The notes under the pieces are model-generated. The model was given only the letters and a program-made list of their open reading frames with translations, did no database searches and was not told where the DNA came from. DNA of 64,000 nucleotides from Vespa crabro (lineage: Eukaryota > Arthropoda > Insecta > Hymenoptera > Vespidae): NCBI RefSeq assembly GCF_910589235.1, contig NC_060964.1, positions 7,423,207-7,487,206 on the forward strand, read 5' to 3'. Position 1 is the stretch's first letter, and every line of letters starts with the position of its first letter. The position numbers were made by a program, and so were the translations under genes. Of this stretch, positions 37,227 to 50,718 are shown piece by piece.

Positions 37227-38409
37227 TATAAAAACAATTAATCATTGCTTATTACTTATGTAAATGTAATTTATATAAATATTTTTAAAAAATTTAATAT
37301 TCTTTCATTACACTGTATTATATTCATAATTAATTTCTATTGATTTATTATATTGTTAAATATAGTTAAGTAATTTACGAACTAAATGTTTCATACAACA
37401 AATTCATACGATTTTTAAAAAACTCGCGGGAAAAAACAAACTCGCTAGATATCGCATGAAATAATGTACTCAAAAGGAAATACAGAACTACTAAATTGGT
37501 TATATTGTACCTTGTTCTTTTAAATATATTCTTCCTTCTTTTGTTATTATAAATCATTATTATCATATATAATGTTGGATATATTTACGTGATTTATATA
37601 ATATTTCTGTATTTCTTCTACTTTTTTTTTTTTTTATCATTATTCTTATCATTATATTTTGATATTATTTATTATTATTATTATAGTAGTAATAGTAGTA
37701 ATAATTAATGCTGATAGTTCGACATTCCTAAAGCTTTTTCAAAAATTCAAGAAATCCATGTTCTTGCTTAAATCTTTTTTTTTTTTTAAATGAGACCTTA
37801 TTCATCAATGTTGTTTAAAAATTATACCTTTATTCTCATTGTGGGCGTAAATCATTATATAAATCAGGAGGGATCATGAACAACCTTAAACATTATTAAT
37901 CGTTTATATTATACTCCTTATAATTTAATCAAATGTATAATGAATATAAAAAAGAAACTTTTTATATTGAATTATTTACAAATTACAAGAGATTATGGAT
38001 GTTCATTCGTAAAAGTATCGTATGTACTGAAATTATTAATGTATTATGTTGTCAAAGAATAATCAGAGTTAAAGAGTATATTGAAAATAAGGATAATCTT
38101 ATTTAAAGTGACATAAAAATGTTGTAGTAATATAAAAATATTAAAGCGATATAAAGAAACAATTGAAAATTATTGTACATAGAATTATAAATTTGACCAC
38201 CAGAGTGTGTAACTAGTAGCGATTGTGACCAACATGAATTTATCTGAATATACCGGTAGACGTTAAAATGTATTAATATGTCTATGAGTGATGCTTTGAA
38301 TTGTTTTTTATGCGGTCTTTTATATGAATTTAAACTAATTTGATAATTGTATGCTTATATATTTATTGATCTTTATAATTATAATATTTAATTGAAAATA
38401 TTTAATAAA
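37227..38409. other. Intergenic region NOB1 to CPSF1
   Basis: About 1.2 kb of AT-rich DNA with no supported exon on either strand. It carries the NOB1 3' end and the CPSF1 promoter. A (TTA)/(TAG)-like imperfect stretch lies at about 37664-37710. Nothing else stands out. Confidence 0.6.
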
Positions 38410-41400
38410 ATGTATTCAATATGTAAAAGCACTCATCCTGCAACAGGAGTAGAACATGCTATCACATGTTATTTTTTTAATCGGTCTGAAAAATGTCTTG
38501 TAGTAGCTGGTGCAAATATTATAAGAGTATTTCGTTTAATTCCTGACGTAGATATAACAAAAAGAGAGAAATATACAGGTATATACAATTTTTTTACTAT
38601 TAGATAAAGTTACAAAATTCTCAATAAATATTTTTTGTTATTATGCACCTTGTTTTAACAGAATTACGTCCACCAAAAATGAAGCTAGAATGTTTAGCTC
38701 AATATACTTTGCACGGGAATGTAATGTCGATGCAAGCAGTACATTTAATTGGATCTCAACGAGATTCTCTCTTGTTAAGTTTTCGTGATGCAAAGTTATC
38801 TGTTGTTGAATATGATCAAGAAGCTCATGATCTTAGAACAGTATCTTTACATTATTTTGAAGAAGAAGAAATACGGGTAATACAATAATTTGATACTTGA
38901 TTATTCTAAAATAAAGAACGAAAAAATTAGGTTGAAATTAATAAAACAAATTTATTTTGCTATCATTGTATTGTCATTTTACTATTAGTAGGGTGACCAC
39001 ATATAAATAAAGAAATATAATAGTTTGAAAAGTTAGTCAAAATAATGTAGAACGTATGTAAATATTTTTTTTTTTTTTAATAACGAAATTTCCAACAATT
39101 AATAATTCAAATATTTTTTAGAATTAATACACCAGGACAAAATGCTGAAATATGGAACTTGTACTATAAAAACAGGATGTCTGGTCACCCTAATTATCAG
39201 TAATATATATATATATAAATATAAAAAACAATACATAATAATATAATTTTTTTAATAGAAAAAGTTCTTAATTTTTTCCATATTAATTATTACATTTTCA
39301 TGTATGTATTATATCTAATTATAGATGATTTATCATTAGAATTTAAGTGAAAAATTATTTATTAGGATGGATGGACTAATCATCACCACATACCAATTGT
39401 CAGAGTAGATCCTGAGGGACGTTGTGCAATTATGTTAATATATGGACGTAAATTAGTAGTGTTACCATTCCGTAAGGATCCAAGTCTTGATGATGGAGAT
39501 CTGTTAGATACAGCAAAATTAACTACATCTAATAAAACACCTATATTATCATCATACATGATAGTATTAAAAAGTCTAGAAGAGAAAATGGACAATATTA
39601 TAGATTTGCAATTTTTACATGGATATTATGAACCAACTTTATTGATTCTTTATGAACCTGTAAGAACTTTCTCAGGGTAAGAATATAGTATTGTAATTTT
39701 AATTATGTTTTTGCTATTGCATGAGTGTAATATATAGTAATCTTAAATAATATCATGAAATATTTATTTACAGGCGTATTGCAGTAAGACAAGATACTTG
39801 CGCAATGGTAGCCATATCATTAAATATTCAACAAAGAGTTCATCCTATTATATGGTCTGTCTCTAATTTACCATTTGATTGTTATCAAGCAGTACCAGTA
39901 AAAAAACCTCTTGGTGGAACATTAATAATGGCAGTGAATTCTCTAATTTATTTGAACCAAAGTATTCCACCATATGGAGTATCTCTTAATAGTTTAGCAG
40001 ATACAAGTACAAATTTTCCTTTGAGTGAGTAAAATTTTTTTTTAAATAACTGTCAATAAATTTTAAAACATATTTATTTAACATACAATTTAATAATAAG
40101 TACTTCAATAATTCTTATTGAATATATAAATTTTTTTGTTTATTTTATTAGAACCACAAGAAGGAGTTAAAATGAGTTTGGAAGGTGCTCAAGTAGCATT
40201 TATATCTCCAGATCGTTTAGTTATTTCCCTAAAAAGTGGTGAACTATATGTACTGTCTTTATTTGCAGACAGTATGCGTTCAGTACGTGGTTTTCATTTT
40301 GATAAAGCAGCTGCTAGTGTTCTAACATCATGCGTAAGTAATATTTCTAATGAGAAATCTCACATTTATATAAAACATACACCTAATTTAATTGTAATTA
40401 TTAGGTATGTATGTGCGAAGATAATTATCTTTTTCTTGGCTCACGTCTTGGAAACTCATTATTACTACGATTCACTGAAAAAGAACCAGAAAATGAACAA
40501 AATCTGAATGATAATGAAATCATGGTCGAAGATAATGAAAGTGATGAAACTCCAGCAAAGAAAATTAAACAAGATTTCTTAGGCGATTGGATGGCATCTG
40601 ATGTGTTAGATATCAAGGATCCAGAAGAATTAGAAGTATATGGAAGTGAAACACATACATCTATTCAAATAACCTCTTATATCTTTGAGGTATATATTAA
40701 CTTAATGAAATAATAATTGATTTATCTTTATTTTAATCATTATTTTAATCATTATTTTAATCATTTTTTTTTTCTTCTACATTTATAAGGTATGCGATAG
40801 CTTATTAAATATAGGACCATGTGGAAATATATCTATGGGAGAACCAGCATTTTTATCAGAAGAATTTTCTCATAATCAAGATCCTGATGTTGAATTAGTT
40901 ACAACATCTGGTTATGGCAAAAATGGTGCTCTTTGTGTTCTTCAAAGATCAATTCGTCCTCAGGTAGTCACAACATTCGAATTACCTGGATGTGAAGATA
41001 TGTGGACAGTTATTGGTAATCTAAATAATGATGATCAGACAAAAGCAGAGTCAGAGGGTTCCCATGCTTTTCTAATATTAAGTCAAGAAGATTCAACCAT
41101 GGTACATAGCTCAAAATACATTGTTTCATATTAAAGAATTATATCTTTTACAAATCTTATATAATAAATTTATAGATTCTACAAACTGGTCAAGAAATCA
41201 ACGAAGTTGATCAGAGTGGATTTAGTACTCAGGGAAGTACAGTTTATGCAGGAAATCTTGGTGCCAACAGATACATAGTACAAGTTACTCAAATGGGTAT
41301 TCGTCTTTTACAAGGAATTGAACAAGTATGCACGATCTTTTTATACAATATCTTTCATATTTTTGTGTATTATTTTTTATAAACGATTCTCTCTTGACAA

Positions 41401-44400
41401 TTACAGATACAACATATGCCAATAGATCTTGGTTGTCCCATAGTACATGCTAGTTGTGCAGATCCATATGTAACTATACTTTCAGAGGATGGTCAAGTTA
41501 TGCTACTTACCCTTAGAGAAGGAAGAGGTACAGCAAGATTACACGCACAAGCTGCAAATTTACTATTTGTAAGTAAATATTTATAAATAAATACATACAT
41601 ATATATCAAAATTATAAACTAATTATTTTTATTAAATTTTTAGCGTCCTCAAATAGAAGCACTCTGTGCATATAGAGATGTAAGTGGAATTTTCACAACA
41701 CAACTACCTGAAAATTCGGAAGATGATATACCAGAAGAAGAACACAATGTAGAGGAACCACCTATTGTCAGTAATATTGATAATGAGGATGACTTATTAT
41801 ATGGTGATGCACCAGCTTTTCAAATGCCTGTACCACCTCATACTAAAAATATTGATGGAACAACTAAAAAAGCACCATGGTAAGCATCTTTACTATTATT
41901 AAGTAATGTTATATACCTTTTTTTTTTATCATCAATTGTGTTATTATCATAATGATACAATTATGTATAGGTGGCAAAAACATTTACAAGAAATTAAACC
42001 TACATATTGGTTACTAGTATATAGAGATAGTGGAACCTTAGAAATTTATTCTTTGCCAGATTTACGTTTGTCCTATCTTATTCGTAATTTTGGTTATGGG
42101 CAATATGTTTTACATGATAGTATGGAATCTACAACATTGCAAACTAATCCTGTTAATGAAATTCCTAATCCTGAAAATCAGGTGCATACTTTTATTATAT
42201 ACATTATTTTCAATTACATTCAATATAATAAGTTTATACATTATTAATATAATTATTTTGCAGGTTCGTGAAATTTTGATGGTTGCTTTAGGCCACCATG
42301 GAAACAGGCCAATGCTTTTAGTACGCTTAGATTCTGAATTGCAAATTTATCAAGCTTATAAATATCCTAAAGGTCATTTAAAATTACGTTTCAAAAAATT
42401 AGATCATGGTATTATACCAGGCCATTTAAGGTACATAACTATTTATAACATTTACTTTAAATAATTTTATTATATACTATATGAATAATTTTATTTATAA
42501 ATCTAAAAGGCCAAAACCTAAAGAAGAAGATATGCCCAATATGAACGAAACACGAATTTCTATGATGCGGTATTTTAGCAATATTGCTGGATATAATGGT
42601 GTATTCATTTGTGGTGATTATGCACATTGGATATTTCTTACTGGACGTGGAGAGTTAAGAACACATCCAATGGGCATAGATGGTTCTGTTACTTCTTTTG
42701 CACCATTTAATAACATTAATTGTCCTCAAGGTTTTTTGTATTTTAACAGAAAGGTAAACTATTTTAATGTAATGTAATATTCATTTTTTCTTTTTTATAT
42801 TTTTCTTTTTATTATTTTTTTTTTTTTTTTACTTTTTTATTTTTTATATATATATTTTTATACGTTTCTTTTTAAATATAAAAATTGAAAAATATATAGA
42901 TATACATGTTATATTAGGAAGAATTAAGGATATGCGTTCTACCAACACATTTATCATATGATGCACCATGGCCTGTGAGAAAAGTACCTTTGCGATGTAC
43001 ACCACACTTTGTGACATATCATCTTGAGAGTAAAACTTATTGTGTTATAACAAGTACAGCTGAACCACTTAAAAGTTATTATAGATTTAATGGCGAAGAT
43101 AAGGTAATATAAAATAATAATAAACAAGTTCTTTACATATATATATGTATAGAATGTTATCAGAAATAGCTGTCATCTATTTATATTATATTCATTTATT
43201 TATAGGAATTCACAGAAGAAGAAAGACCAGATAGATTTATTTTTCCATCACAAGAATTGTTTAGTATTGTTTTATTTTCTCCAGTTTCTTGGGAAACTAT
43301 ACCAAACACTAGAATCGAATTAGATCAATGGGAACATGTGACATGTTTAAAAAATGTGTCTCTGGCATACGAGGGAACAAGATCTGGATTAAAGGGTTAC
43401 ATTGTACTAGGAACAAACTACAATTACGGAGAAGATATTACAAGTAGAGGACGTGTAAGTGATATTTTAAATATAATAATAAGTTTTATTGATATTTTGG
43501 ATATAATACTTTATATTATATGATATTTAAATATAATATTATATTATATTATGTAGATTCTTATATTTGACATTATTGAAGTAGTACCAGAACCTGGACA
43601 ACCATTAACAAAGAATAGATTTAAACAGATTTATGCAAAGGAACAGAAAGGTCCTATTACAGCTATTACTCAAGTATCAGGATTTCTCGTTTCAGCAGTT
43701 GGACAAAAGGTTTCATTGTTATAAAACTAATTACATAAAAATTTAATTTATTAAATATATATAATATTTTAAAACGAAATGATATAAATTTTTCAGATCT
43801 ACATTTGGCAATTAAAAGATAACGATCTCGTAGGCGTTGCTTTTATAGACACACAAATTTATATACATCAAATGTTAAGCATTAAAAGTTTAATTTTAGT
43901 GGCTGATGTGTACAAATCAATTAGTTTGTTAAGATTCCAAGAAGAATATAGAACACTTTCCCTTGTTAGTAGGGTAAGTTCGTATAATAGTATTAGAGAA
44001 TTGATATTATAGATAAATTACTCTATATGAGAAAATATTAAATAATATTTTATTTTAGGATTTCCGCCCAGCAGAAGTCTATACGATAGAATATTTAATT
44101 GACAATAATAATTTGGGCTTTCTAGTAGCTGATGGAGAAAGCAATATAGCTTTATTTATGTATCAACCGGAGTCAAGAGAAAGTCTTGGTGGTCAAAAAT
44201 TGATTAGAAAAGCTGACTTCCATTTAGGACAAAAAGTAAATACATTCTTTCGAATTAAATGTAGAATTACTGACCCAGCAAATGAAAAAAAATATTTTTC
44301 TGGAGCAGATAAAAGGCATGTTACCATGTATGGTGAGTTTGTTGATTTTCCAAAAATCTTTTTTTAAAAATACGAATAAAAAAATAATACACATTAACTT

Positions 44401-44815
44401 TTAGCATCTTTGGATGGTAGTCTTGGTTACATTCTTCCAGTTCCAGAAAAAACATATCGTAGATTACTTATGCTACAAAATGTATTAGTTACACATATAT
44501 GTCACATTGCAGGCCTTAATCCCAAAGCATACCGGTAAACCATTAAATAATGATTATAATGAATTTACTCTAGTTATATATTGATTATATATGTATCATA
44601 AATAATTATAATTTTTCAACAATTTCAGTACGTATAAAAGTTATGTAAGAACACAAGGCAATCCAGCTAGAGGCATTATAGATGGAGATTTGGTTTGGAG
44701 TTATCTCTATTTACCTAATAATGAAAAAATGGATGTAGCCAAAAAAATTGGAACGCGAGTTCAAGAAATAATAGAAGATATTACAGAAATTGATCGACAA
44801 ACAGCACATTTTTAA
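38410..44815 (+). CDS. CPSF1: Cleavage and polyadenylation specificity factor subunit 1 (CPSF160)
   Basis: Twenty exons, in phase, 1416 residues (human about 1443): 38410-38578, 38662-38876, 39366-39676, 39774-40024, 40152-40333, 40405-40689, 40790-41101, 41176-41325, 41407-41568, 41644-41879, 41971-42181, 42264-42430, 42510-42753, 42918-43103, 43206-43454, 43557-43709, 43797-43973, 44059-44332, 44405-44534 and 44629-44815. Diagnostic blocks are MYSICKSTHPATGVEHA, RAFHFDKAAASVLT-like, LFLGSRLGNSLLLRF, GENG-type GYGKNGALCVLQRSIRP, LPTHLSYDAPWPVRKVPL, GFLVSAVGQKIYIWQLK, EKTYRRLLMLQN and KKIGTR near the end. It is the beta-propeller scaffold that, with WDR33, reads the AAUAAA signal. An acidic patch in exon 6 includes a KKIKQ basic motif, a possible nuclear signal. 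The exon 16 donor (GTTTCA) is weak. Start is the first Met; an upstream in-frame TTG is not used. Confidence 0.97.
38989..39192. mobile_element. Short terminal-inverted-repeat element (MITE-like) in CPSF1 intron 2
   Basis: TAGGGTGACCA at 38989-38999 is matched by its exact reverse complement at 39182-39192, 204 bp end to end. Read as GGGTGACCA termini flanked by TA on both sides, it fits a TA target duplication as in Tc1/mariner-type nonautonomous elements. The right end continues inward with GACATCCTG, a shape familiar from dispersed short repeats of animal genomes. The interior is AT-rich and has no coding capacity. The insertion is wholly intronic and leaves the splice sites of exons 2 and 3 intact. 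The family is not identified. Confidence 0.65.
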
Positions 44816-44823
44816 AACAACTG

Positions 44824-44863
<40 letters not shown>

Positions 44864-45216
44864 ATATATGTATATGTATATATATTCAGTAAATTTAATA
44901 CTATTCAGAAATATTTTTCATATTTTTACCAGTTTTTAAATAAATGCGCACTAAATGAAAATGGAAAGTGAATTTCAGATACTGAATAAATTTAATACAT
45001 TTGTTAATAATCATATTGCTCTCATGTATATATTATAATGTATATTAGTAAAACTAAATGTTTATGAATGTAGCAATTGTTTTACATGATAAATTTTTTT
45101 TTTCTAATAGATAAGCATGTTTCGTCATAAAATATAATGAATTTATATTTTTATACTACAACACTCTTTTACATTTCATATAAATCCATTCTACGTAACT
45201 GATCTCAACTGGCAAT
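44816..45216. other. Short intergenic gap CPSF1 to EFCAB2
   Basis: About 400 bp with a (TA)n/(TATG) stretch at 44829-44886 and an AATAAA hexamer at 44939-44944 that could polyadenylate CPSF1, about 125 bp after its stop. The EFCAB2 promoter must be compact. Confidence 0.55.
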
Positions 45217-46548
45217 ATGTTTAATTCAGAAAATCAGATTGAATTAGTAGATCGATTATCTTTGCAAAAAAACATTAGTGAAAAAAGAGAAAATTCAAAA
45301 TGTACGTAGATTTATATAAATATTTATATTTATATGAGTATAAGATTATATATATATATATAATTACTTTATTTTTATATTAATAAATAGTGTGCGTATA
45401 TGATACATAATGTAAATATTTTATGAACCAAATACGAGTATTGATCAAACAATGCTATATTATATGTTTGCACATAAAAGAGTATATAGTTATATAGTTT
45501 GTAGACTTTAAACGAAATAGTAAGTATTTTTTTTTTATTTCTACATTTCAGTTAAATACTAATAAGTTAATTTATAAAAAATATTTGAAATTCATATTTT
45601 TTGTGAACGTAAAAATGATTTTCATTACATTTTATATATTTATAGTGGTTGATGAGCCAACATTGTTAGAAAAAAGGCTGTGTGAAGCTTTTGATGTATT
45701 TGATAATGCAAGAAATAATGAGGTGGATGTTAGAGATTTGGGTACTATTATAAGAGCATTAGGTAAATAATTAATATAAAATTTATATGTATATAAAAAT
45801 AACAAATATTATCGATTACATTAATCATCCTATTTGTTCATAGGATGTGTTGTTACAGAAGCAGAATTACAAGAAATACAAGTTCAAGTGGAAGATGTAG
45901 TAAATAATTGTGTACCATTAAACAAATATGTAGAATATATGCACAAAGCAATTAGTGAACGCAAGTTAGTAGTTATTTAATTATAAAGGAATTATAAAAT
46001 TAATGATTTTTTTTACAGACACTTTTTTCTTTATTTTATTTAGATTTAAACCTGCAGAACCTGAAGATCTATTAAAAGCATTTCAATTACTGGATCCCGA
46101 TAATCGTGGTTATATTATGAAAGATGATCTAGAAAAAGCTCTAATGGAAATGGGAGAGCCTTTTACTAAAGATGAAGTGGCTGATATGATGGCAATTGCT
46201 TGTGATCCGGCAACAAAAAAAATTCATTATGAATATTATATCAATTTATTGATTGTATGTATGATTATTTTCATTGTATAAGTTATGAGATTTTCTTTAC
46301 CAATCGCAATCAAATAATTGTCATATTTATATCAACGAAAGATATATGATTTAAATGAAATACCTGAAGATATATCTCTTCAATATATATATTAAGAATT
46401 TAACCACTTATAGGTAAAAATGCCAAAAAATGAAAATGTATATTCAATTCTTCATCAAATGGAAATAGATAAATTAGCATCTATGCCAAAAAAACGTAGA
46501 TTAGAAAGTCTTCTTATGGAAGTTGAAGAAAAAGAACTTAATACTTAA
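45217..46548 (+). CDS. EFCAB2: EF-hand protein, EFCAB2 / dynein regulatory complex subunit 8
   Basis: Five exons: 45217-45301, 45646-45762, 45844-45964, 46044-46254 and 46414-46548, in phase, 222 residues. It is a calmodulin-like protein. The N-terminal pair is degenerate (EAFDVFDNARNNEVDVRDLGTI; the loop lacks several ligands). A C-terminal hand is clear (KAFQLLDPDNRGYIMKDDLE, with Asp in place of the usual Glu at loop position 12), followed by EPFTKDEVADMM. The tail MPKNENVYSILHQMEID and overall order match EFCAB2, the DRC8 subunit of the nexin-dynein regulatory complex in motile axonemes. Weak calcium ligands suggest a structural role (inference). A calmodulin or centrin paralogue is less likely because of the single good hand. 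It is convergent with ECH1, 302 bp apart. Confidence 0.85.
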
Positions 46549-46850
46549 CAGTATTATTTATTAAATGATAAAACTTAATTTTACATTTGAAATCCTTTAA
46601 AAATCTTATAATAATTTTATATCAATACAAATTAAATTTTTGTTGGAGTAATAAATATAAAAAATAAAATTTATTGATATTAATAAATATACTTTAATAG
46701 TGCCTTATAAAATATTTTATATCAATATAAAGGTATATCAAAATATAAACATATCTAATATATTTTATATAAAATATTTGATAACAATTGAGTTTTTTCC
46801 TTCACAGACATTAATAAAGCAAACTGTTTGAAATATATAATACAGAAGTT
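46549..46850. other. Convergent 3' gap EFCAB2 (+) / ECH1 (-)
   Basis: 302 bp of AT-rich DNA holding both 3' UTRs; no gene is seen. Confidence 0.6.
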
Positions 46851-48916
46851 TTATAGTTTTGAAAAGACAGGTGGATCACCTCGTGTTGCCTGTGCAGTTA
46901 CTGCATTTACGAAATCTTCACTTTGCAACATTGTTTTATTATGCATAGCCTATTAAAACAAATGTCAAGTTAACCACAATATGATTATAACTTTATCTAT
47001 TTAATAAACATTATATAATATATGTGTTATTTACTTTCAGGTGGAATAATAAAAAACTTACAATATGTTCGAGACCTTCTTGAACAGAATGATCCCTTGA
47101 ATATACCAAACTTAATTTGGAACTTTGTACTGCAACAGGACTTTTATTTGCAATTTTTTCACCAACTTCAATCGACTTATTCAACAAACTATATAAAAAT
47201 AAATGGATTATTATTATATAACTTGAAAATATATTTTGAATAATTTATTACCTTTCTTGACTATCAAATACAGAACTGACAAAACCACACTGCAATGCCT
47301 CACTTGCTGAAAACTTTCTTGCTGTGTAAACAAGTTCTCTAACTAAACTGTCTGAACCAATTATTTTTGGAAATCTTTGCAAAGTACCAACATCGGCTGC
47401 CATTCCGATATCAACTTCTTTTATTTGAAACCATGCATCTGAGGAACAATAACGTATATCAGCAGCACAAATCATATCTACTCCTGAACCTATGCAAGCG
47501 CTATGTACAGATGCAATCACTGGTTTTGCACACTAATAAATATAAAAAAATATAGTTAATTTGACAAATGTAATAAATATTATAACATGTGTAAAATACC
47601 TTTTCTATAGAACTGATAGAATCTTGATATTTCTTTATAGTAAACTCCAAAAATTTACATTTTCGTGCAACATCTTCATGTTCTGATAATTTTTGATAAA
47701 TATTTATATTATCTTGTAAATCTAAACCTATATCAAATAATAATTTTATATATATGAAAATCAAAAAATTTTTTATTTATTTAATAGTAAAAAATGATAG
47801 TGTACCAACGCAAAACATTTTCCCAATTGCTGATAAAATAATAACTCTGCACTCTGGGTCTATTGATAAATCATCAAAGCATTGTTTAATTTCTCTATAG
47901 AGAGAAATATATAAATAAATGTAATATTTAAAGAATACAATAGATAATAGATATAAATAATTACATACTCCCACATTTTACCATTCATAGCATTTCGTTT
48001 CTCAGGTCTATTTAATTGTACCATGCAAACAAATGGTTTTGGCATTGATACGGATAAAGTTTCATATTTAGCTGAGGTCATTGTATTATTTTTCGAAACA
48101 AGACCAGTTCCGAAATCTAGAAAACAAAATAACAGTATATATACAAATTATACATTATTTCAATACTGCAGGTATTTCTTATAATACTTTGTGAATACAT
48201 TAACAAATTAAAATAATTTGTTTACACAATTACAAGAACATGTTAACTATACAATTGTATATTTAAAAGCTTTTAATTTCTTACATTTTTTTGTAATATT
48301 AAATACGGGCTTATTAAAAACAGACCTAAACATTTTTATTAATTATATTAAAATTTATAATAATAATACAAATAATAAAAATGAGAAATATGTACGATGG
48401 TACAAAGGTCTATCTATATAACGCATAAATTTCAAAAATATACTATGAATACTTTATTAATTACTTCTTTAATTATTTCGTATTTAAAGGTTGTTTTATA
48501 GGTTCATTCTAGTTACATACGCGCAACGAATGCATGAGAAGGATTTGATAACTGACCAATCAACACATAAAGAAACTATTTAAAATTTAAAATATATATT
48601 TCACAATTTTATAAAATGGTATATTTAATTTTTAAAATGTTCTTAAAATTGATATGCAAGAATCTATTCGTTAAGAGTATAATTTATAATGAAATTAAAT
48701 ATTTTTATTTTGTTAATTATAAACCTTCGTTTTTATCGACATTTTTTTTTTTACAGACAAAATATTATTATTTGTTACTGATAGATATGTATAAATAATA
48801 ATATACATGTTCTTTCGATCTTTTAAATCGTATATTATCTTTATAAAAAAAAAAAAAAAAGAAAAAAAAGAAAGACATAACCCCTTACCATAAATTTGAA
48901 TTACATCAATGGTCAT
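46851..48916 (-). CDS. ECH1: Delta(3,5)-delta(2,4)-dienoyl-CoA isomerase
   Basis: Exons on the minus strand: 48916-48889 (tentative first coding exon), 48116-47969, 47894-47806, 47727-47600, 47532-47252, 47188-47062 and 46949-46851, in phase, 299 residues. If the first exon is wrong, Met at 48081 starts a 278-residue form. It has the crotonase fold with LNRPEKRNAMN, AKPVIASVHSACIGSGVDM and EVDIGMAADVGTLQRFPKI. The three acidic residues known from rat ECH1 (Asp176, Glu196, Asp204) match Asp150, Glu170 and Asp178 with identical spacing. The enzyme isomerises 3,5-dienoyl-CoA to 2,4-dienoyl-CoA during oxidation of unsaturated fatty acids. The protein ends in SKL, a type 1 peroxisomal signal; no clear mitochondrial presequence is seen in this model. 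Confidence 0.93.
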
Positions 48917-49406
48917 TGAGGAGTGGTGAGAAGCAGTGAGCAATGACAATATAAAAAAGTTATAATTTGTGTATGCAGAAAAAAATATTCCTTCGTGATA
49001 ATTATTATATAAAAGAATAGTTAAGAAAAATTCCTTTAATATATTTTTATCAGAGATTTACATTCTTACTTTATCGCATTATTGTCATAAATTCTTCCAT
49101 AGATAAATATATATGTGGATAAAGTTAGGTTAACCAAGAAACAATTATTTGTATAAATAATTGTTTATATTCTATATAAACATAATCTATATAATTATAT
49201 TACATGTATATATATATATATCTATATATATATATATATATATATAGATATATATATATGTATATATATAATCCAAGTGATTTAATTAGCATAAATATAT
49301 GTAATACATATCAAAAGGATACCTCCTTGATGTAACATCGAAATTTTTTTTATTTGCAGATGCTAACTGTGATAAAATTGACTTAATAAATTTTTTAAAA
49401 ACAAAT
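48917..49406. promoter_or_regulatory. Divergent region ECH1 (-) / retinol dehydrogenase-like (+)
   Basis: About 490 bp between the tentative ECH1 first exon and the SDR start codon. AT-rich, with TA repeats at about 49205-49270. A likely 5' UTR acceptor (TTTGCAG) lies at about 49354-49360, before the SDR ATG. No named promoter element is recognised. Confidence 0.4.
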
Positions 49407-50718
49407 ATGGTATCTTCGTGGTGCTATTTTGTTTTACCTGTTGTGTTATTAATTGGATTTCTTCGAAAATGCCGTGAATGTACTTGGGGAAGATGTAAAA
49501 ATACGAGTAGCTTACAAGGTCGAGTTTTTATTGTAACAGGAGCTAATTCTGGTATTGGTAAAGAAACAGTCAAAGAATTAGCAACACGAAAAGCTACAGT
49601 CATTATGGCTTGTCGAAATATGCAAAATGCCAAAAATGTTATTTCTGAAATTCGTCATCAAACTCCTAACGGCGAATTGGTAAGTTTACTCAAAGTTTAT
49701 GGATTTATATAATTATTTATTCTAGATTTTTAAACAATGTATCTTTATCTTAGTATAAATGATTTTTATTTAATATTATTACATTCATTTCTTTTATTTT
49801 TAAACATTATGTCATTTATAATTGTATGTACAATTTTATAGATTCCAATGGAATTAGATCTTGCATCACTTTCATCCATCAGAGAATTTGCAGCTCAAGT
49901 ATTAAAGAATTTTCCTGAAATTCATGTATTAATTAATAATGCTGGCATATATACACCACTCAAGGACCATGCAATTACCGAAGATGGATTTGAAATTCAC
50001 TTTGGTGTCAATCATCTTGGACATTTTTTATTAACCAATTTACTTATAGACCGTCTTAAAGAAAATGCACCTAGCAGGTTAGTTATAAATCAATTTGAGT
50101 AAAATAACAATCTATACTGTACGATCTGTATCTTATATATTTTTGATTACAGAGTTGTTATTGTAACATCTAAACTCTTAGAATCAGGTGTTATTGATTT
50201 TTCAAATTTAAATGGTGAAAAGGGTATAACGACTAAAGGACGTATGAATCCAGGTTATTGTAATTCAAAATTAGCAAATGCATATTTTGGCATGGAACTT
50301 GCAAAGAGAATGAAAGATTACAATGTGAATGTTTATATGGTTTGTCCTGGATTTGCTTATACAGGATTGTTCAGAAATGTCAAACGAAGTCGTTTTCATT
50401 ATATTTTATTCTCTCCAATTGCTTTATTATTTCTAAGAACTGCAAACCAGGTAACATAGTACTTTAATAAATGTGATTATTGATAAAGTTATACTTGTTA
50501 TATTTTCTTAATTAATTTTGTCAATTACATAAATTTTGTTATAGGGTGCACAAACTGTGCTACATTGTGCCATTGAACCTTCCTTAGCCGATGAAAGTGG
50601 ACATATTTATCGAAATTGTGAGCTTTATGTTTCTGAAAAGGAATTAGATCCTAAAATAGCACTTCAGTTATGGGAAGTAAGCGAAAAAATGATAGCTGCC
50701 AAAGAGACTGCAAAATAA
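49407..50718 (+). CDS. Short-chain dehydrogenase, retinol dehydrogenase 11-14-like
   Basis: Four exons: 49407-49679, 49842-50077, 50153-50450 and 50545-50718, in phase, 326 residues. A hydrophobic N-terminal segment (residues about 5-19) followed by a Cys/Arg patch suggests a signal anchor in the ER or another membrane. The Rossmann motif TGANSGIG lies at 44-51, followed by ACRN, which favours NADP(H). INNAG is at 122-126, a likely catalytic Ser at 176, and YCNSK at 205-209. The PGFAYTGLFRN block and the helical hydrophobic stretch after it match the RDH11/12/13/14 group of classical SDRs, which reduce or oxidise retinoids and other lipid aldehydes. The substrate in insects is unknown, so I give no symbol. 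It lies head-to-head with ECH1 and converges on UVRAG. Confidence 0.9.

Noticed and set aside
49205..49270. Palindromic TA/GATATATC block as a transposon end
   Set aside because: The symmetry comes from alternating TA; there is no partner end or target duplication.
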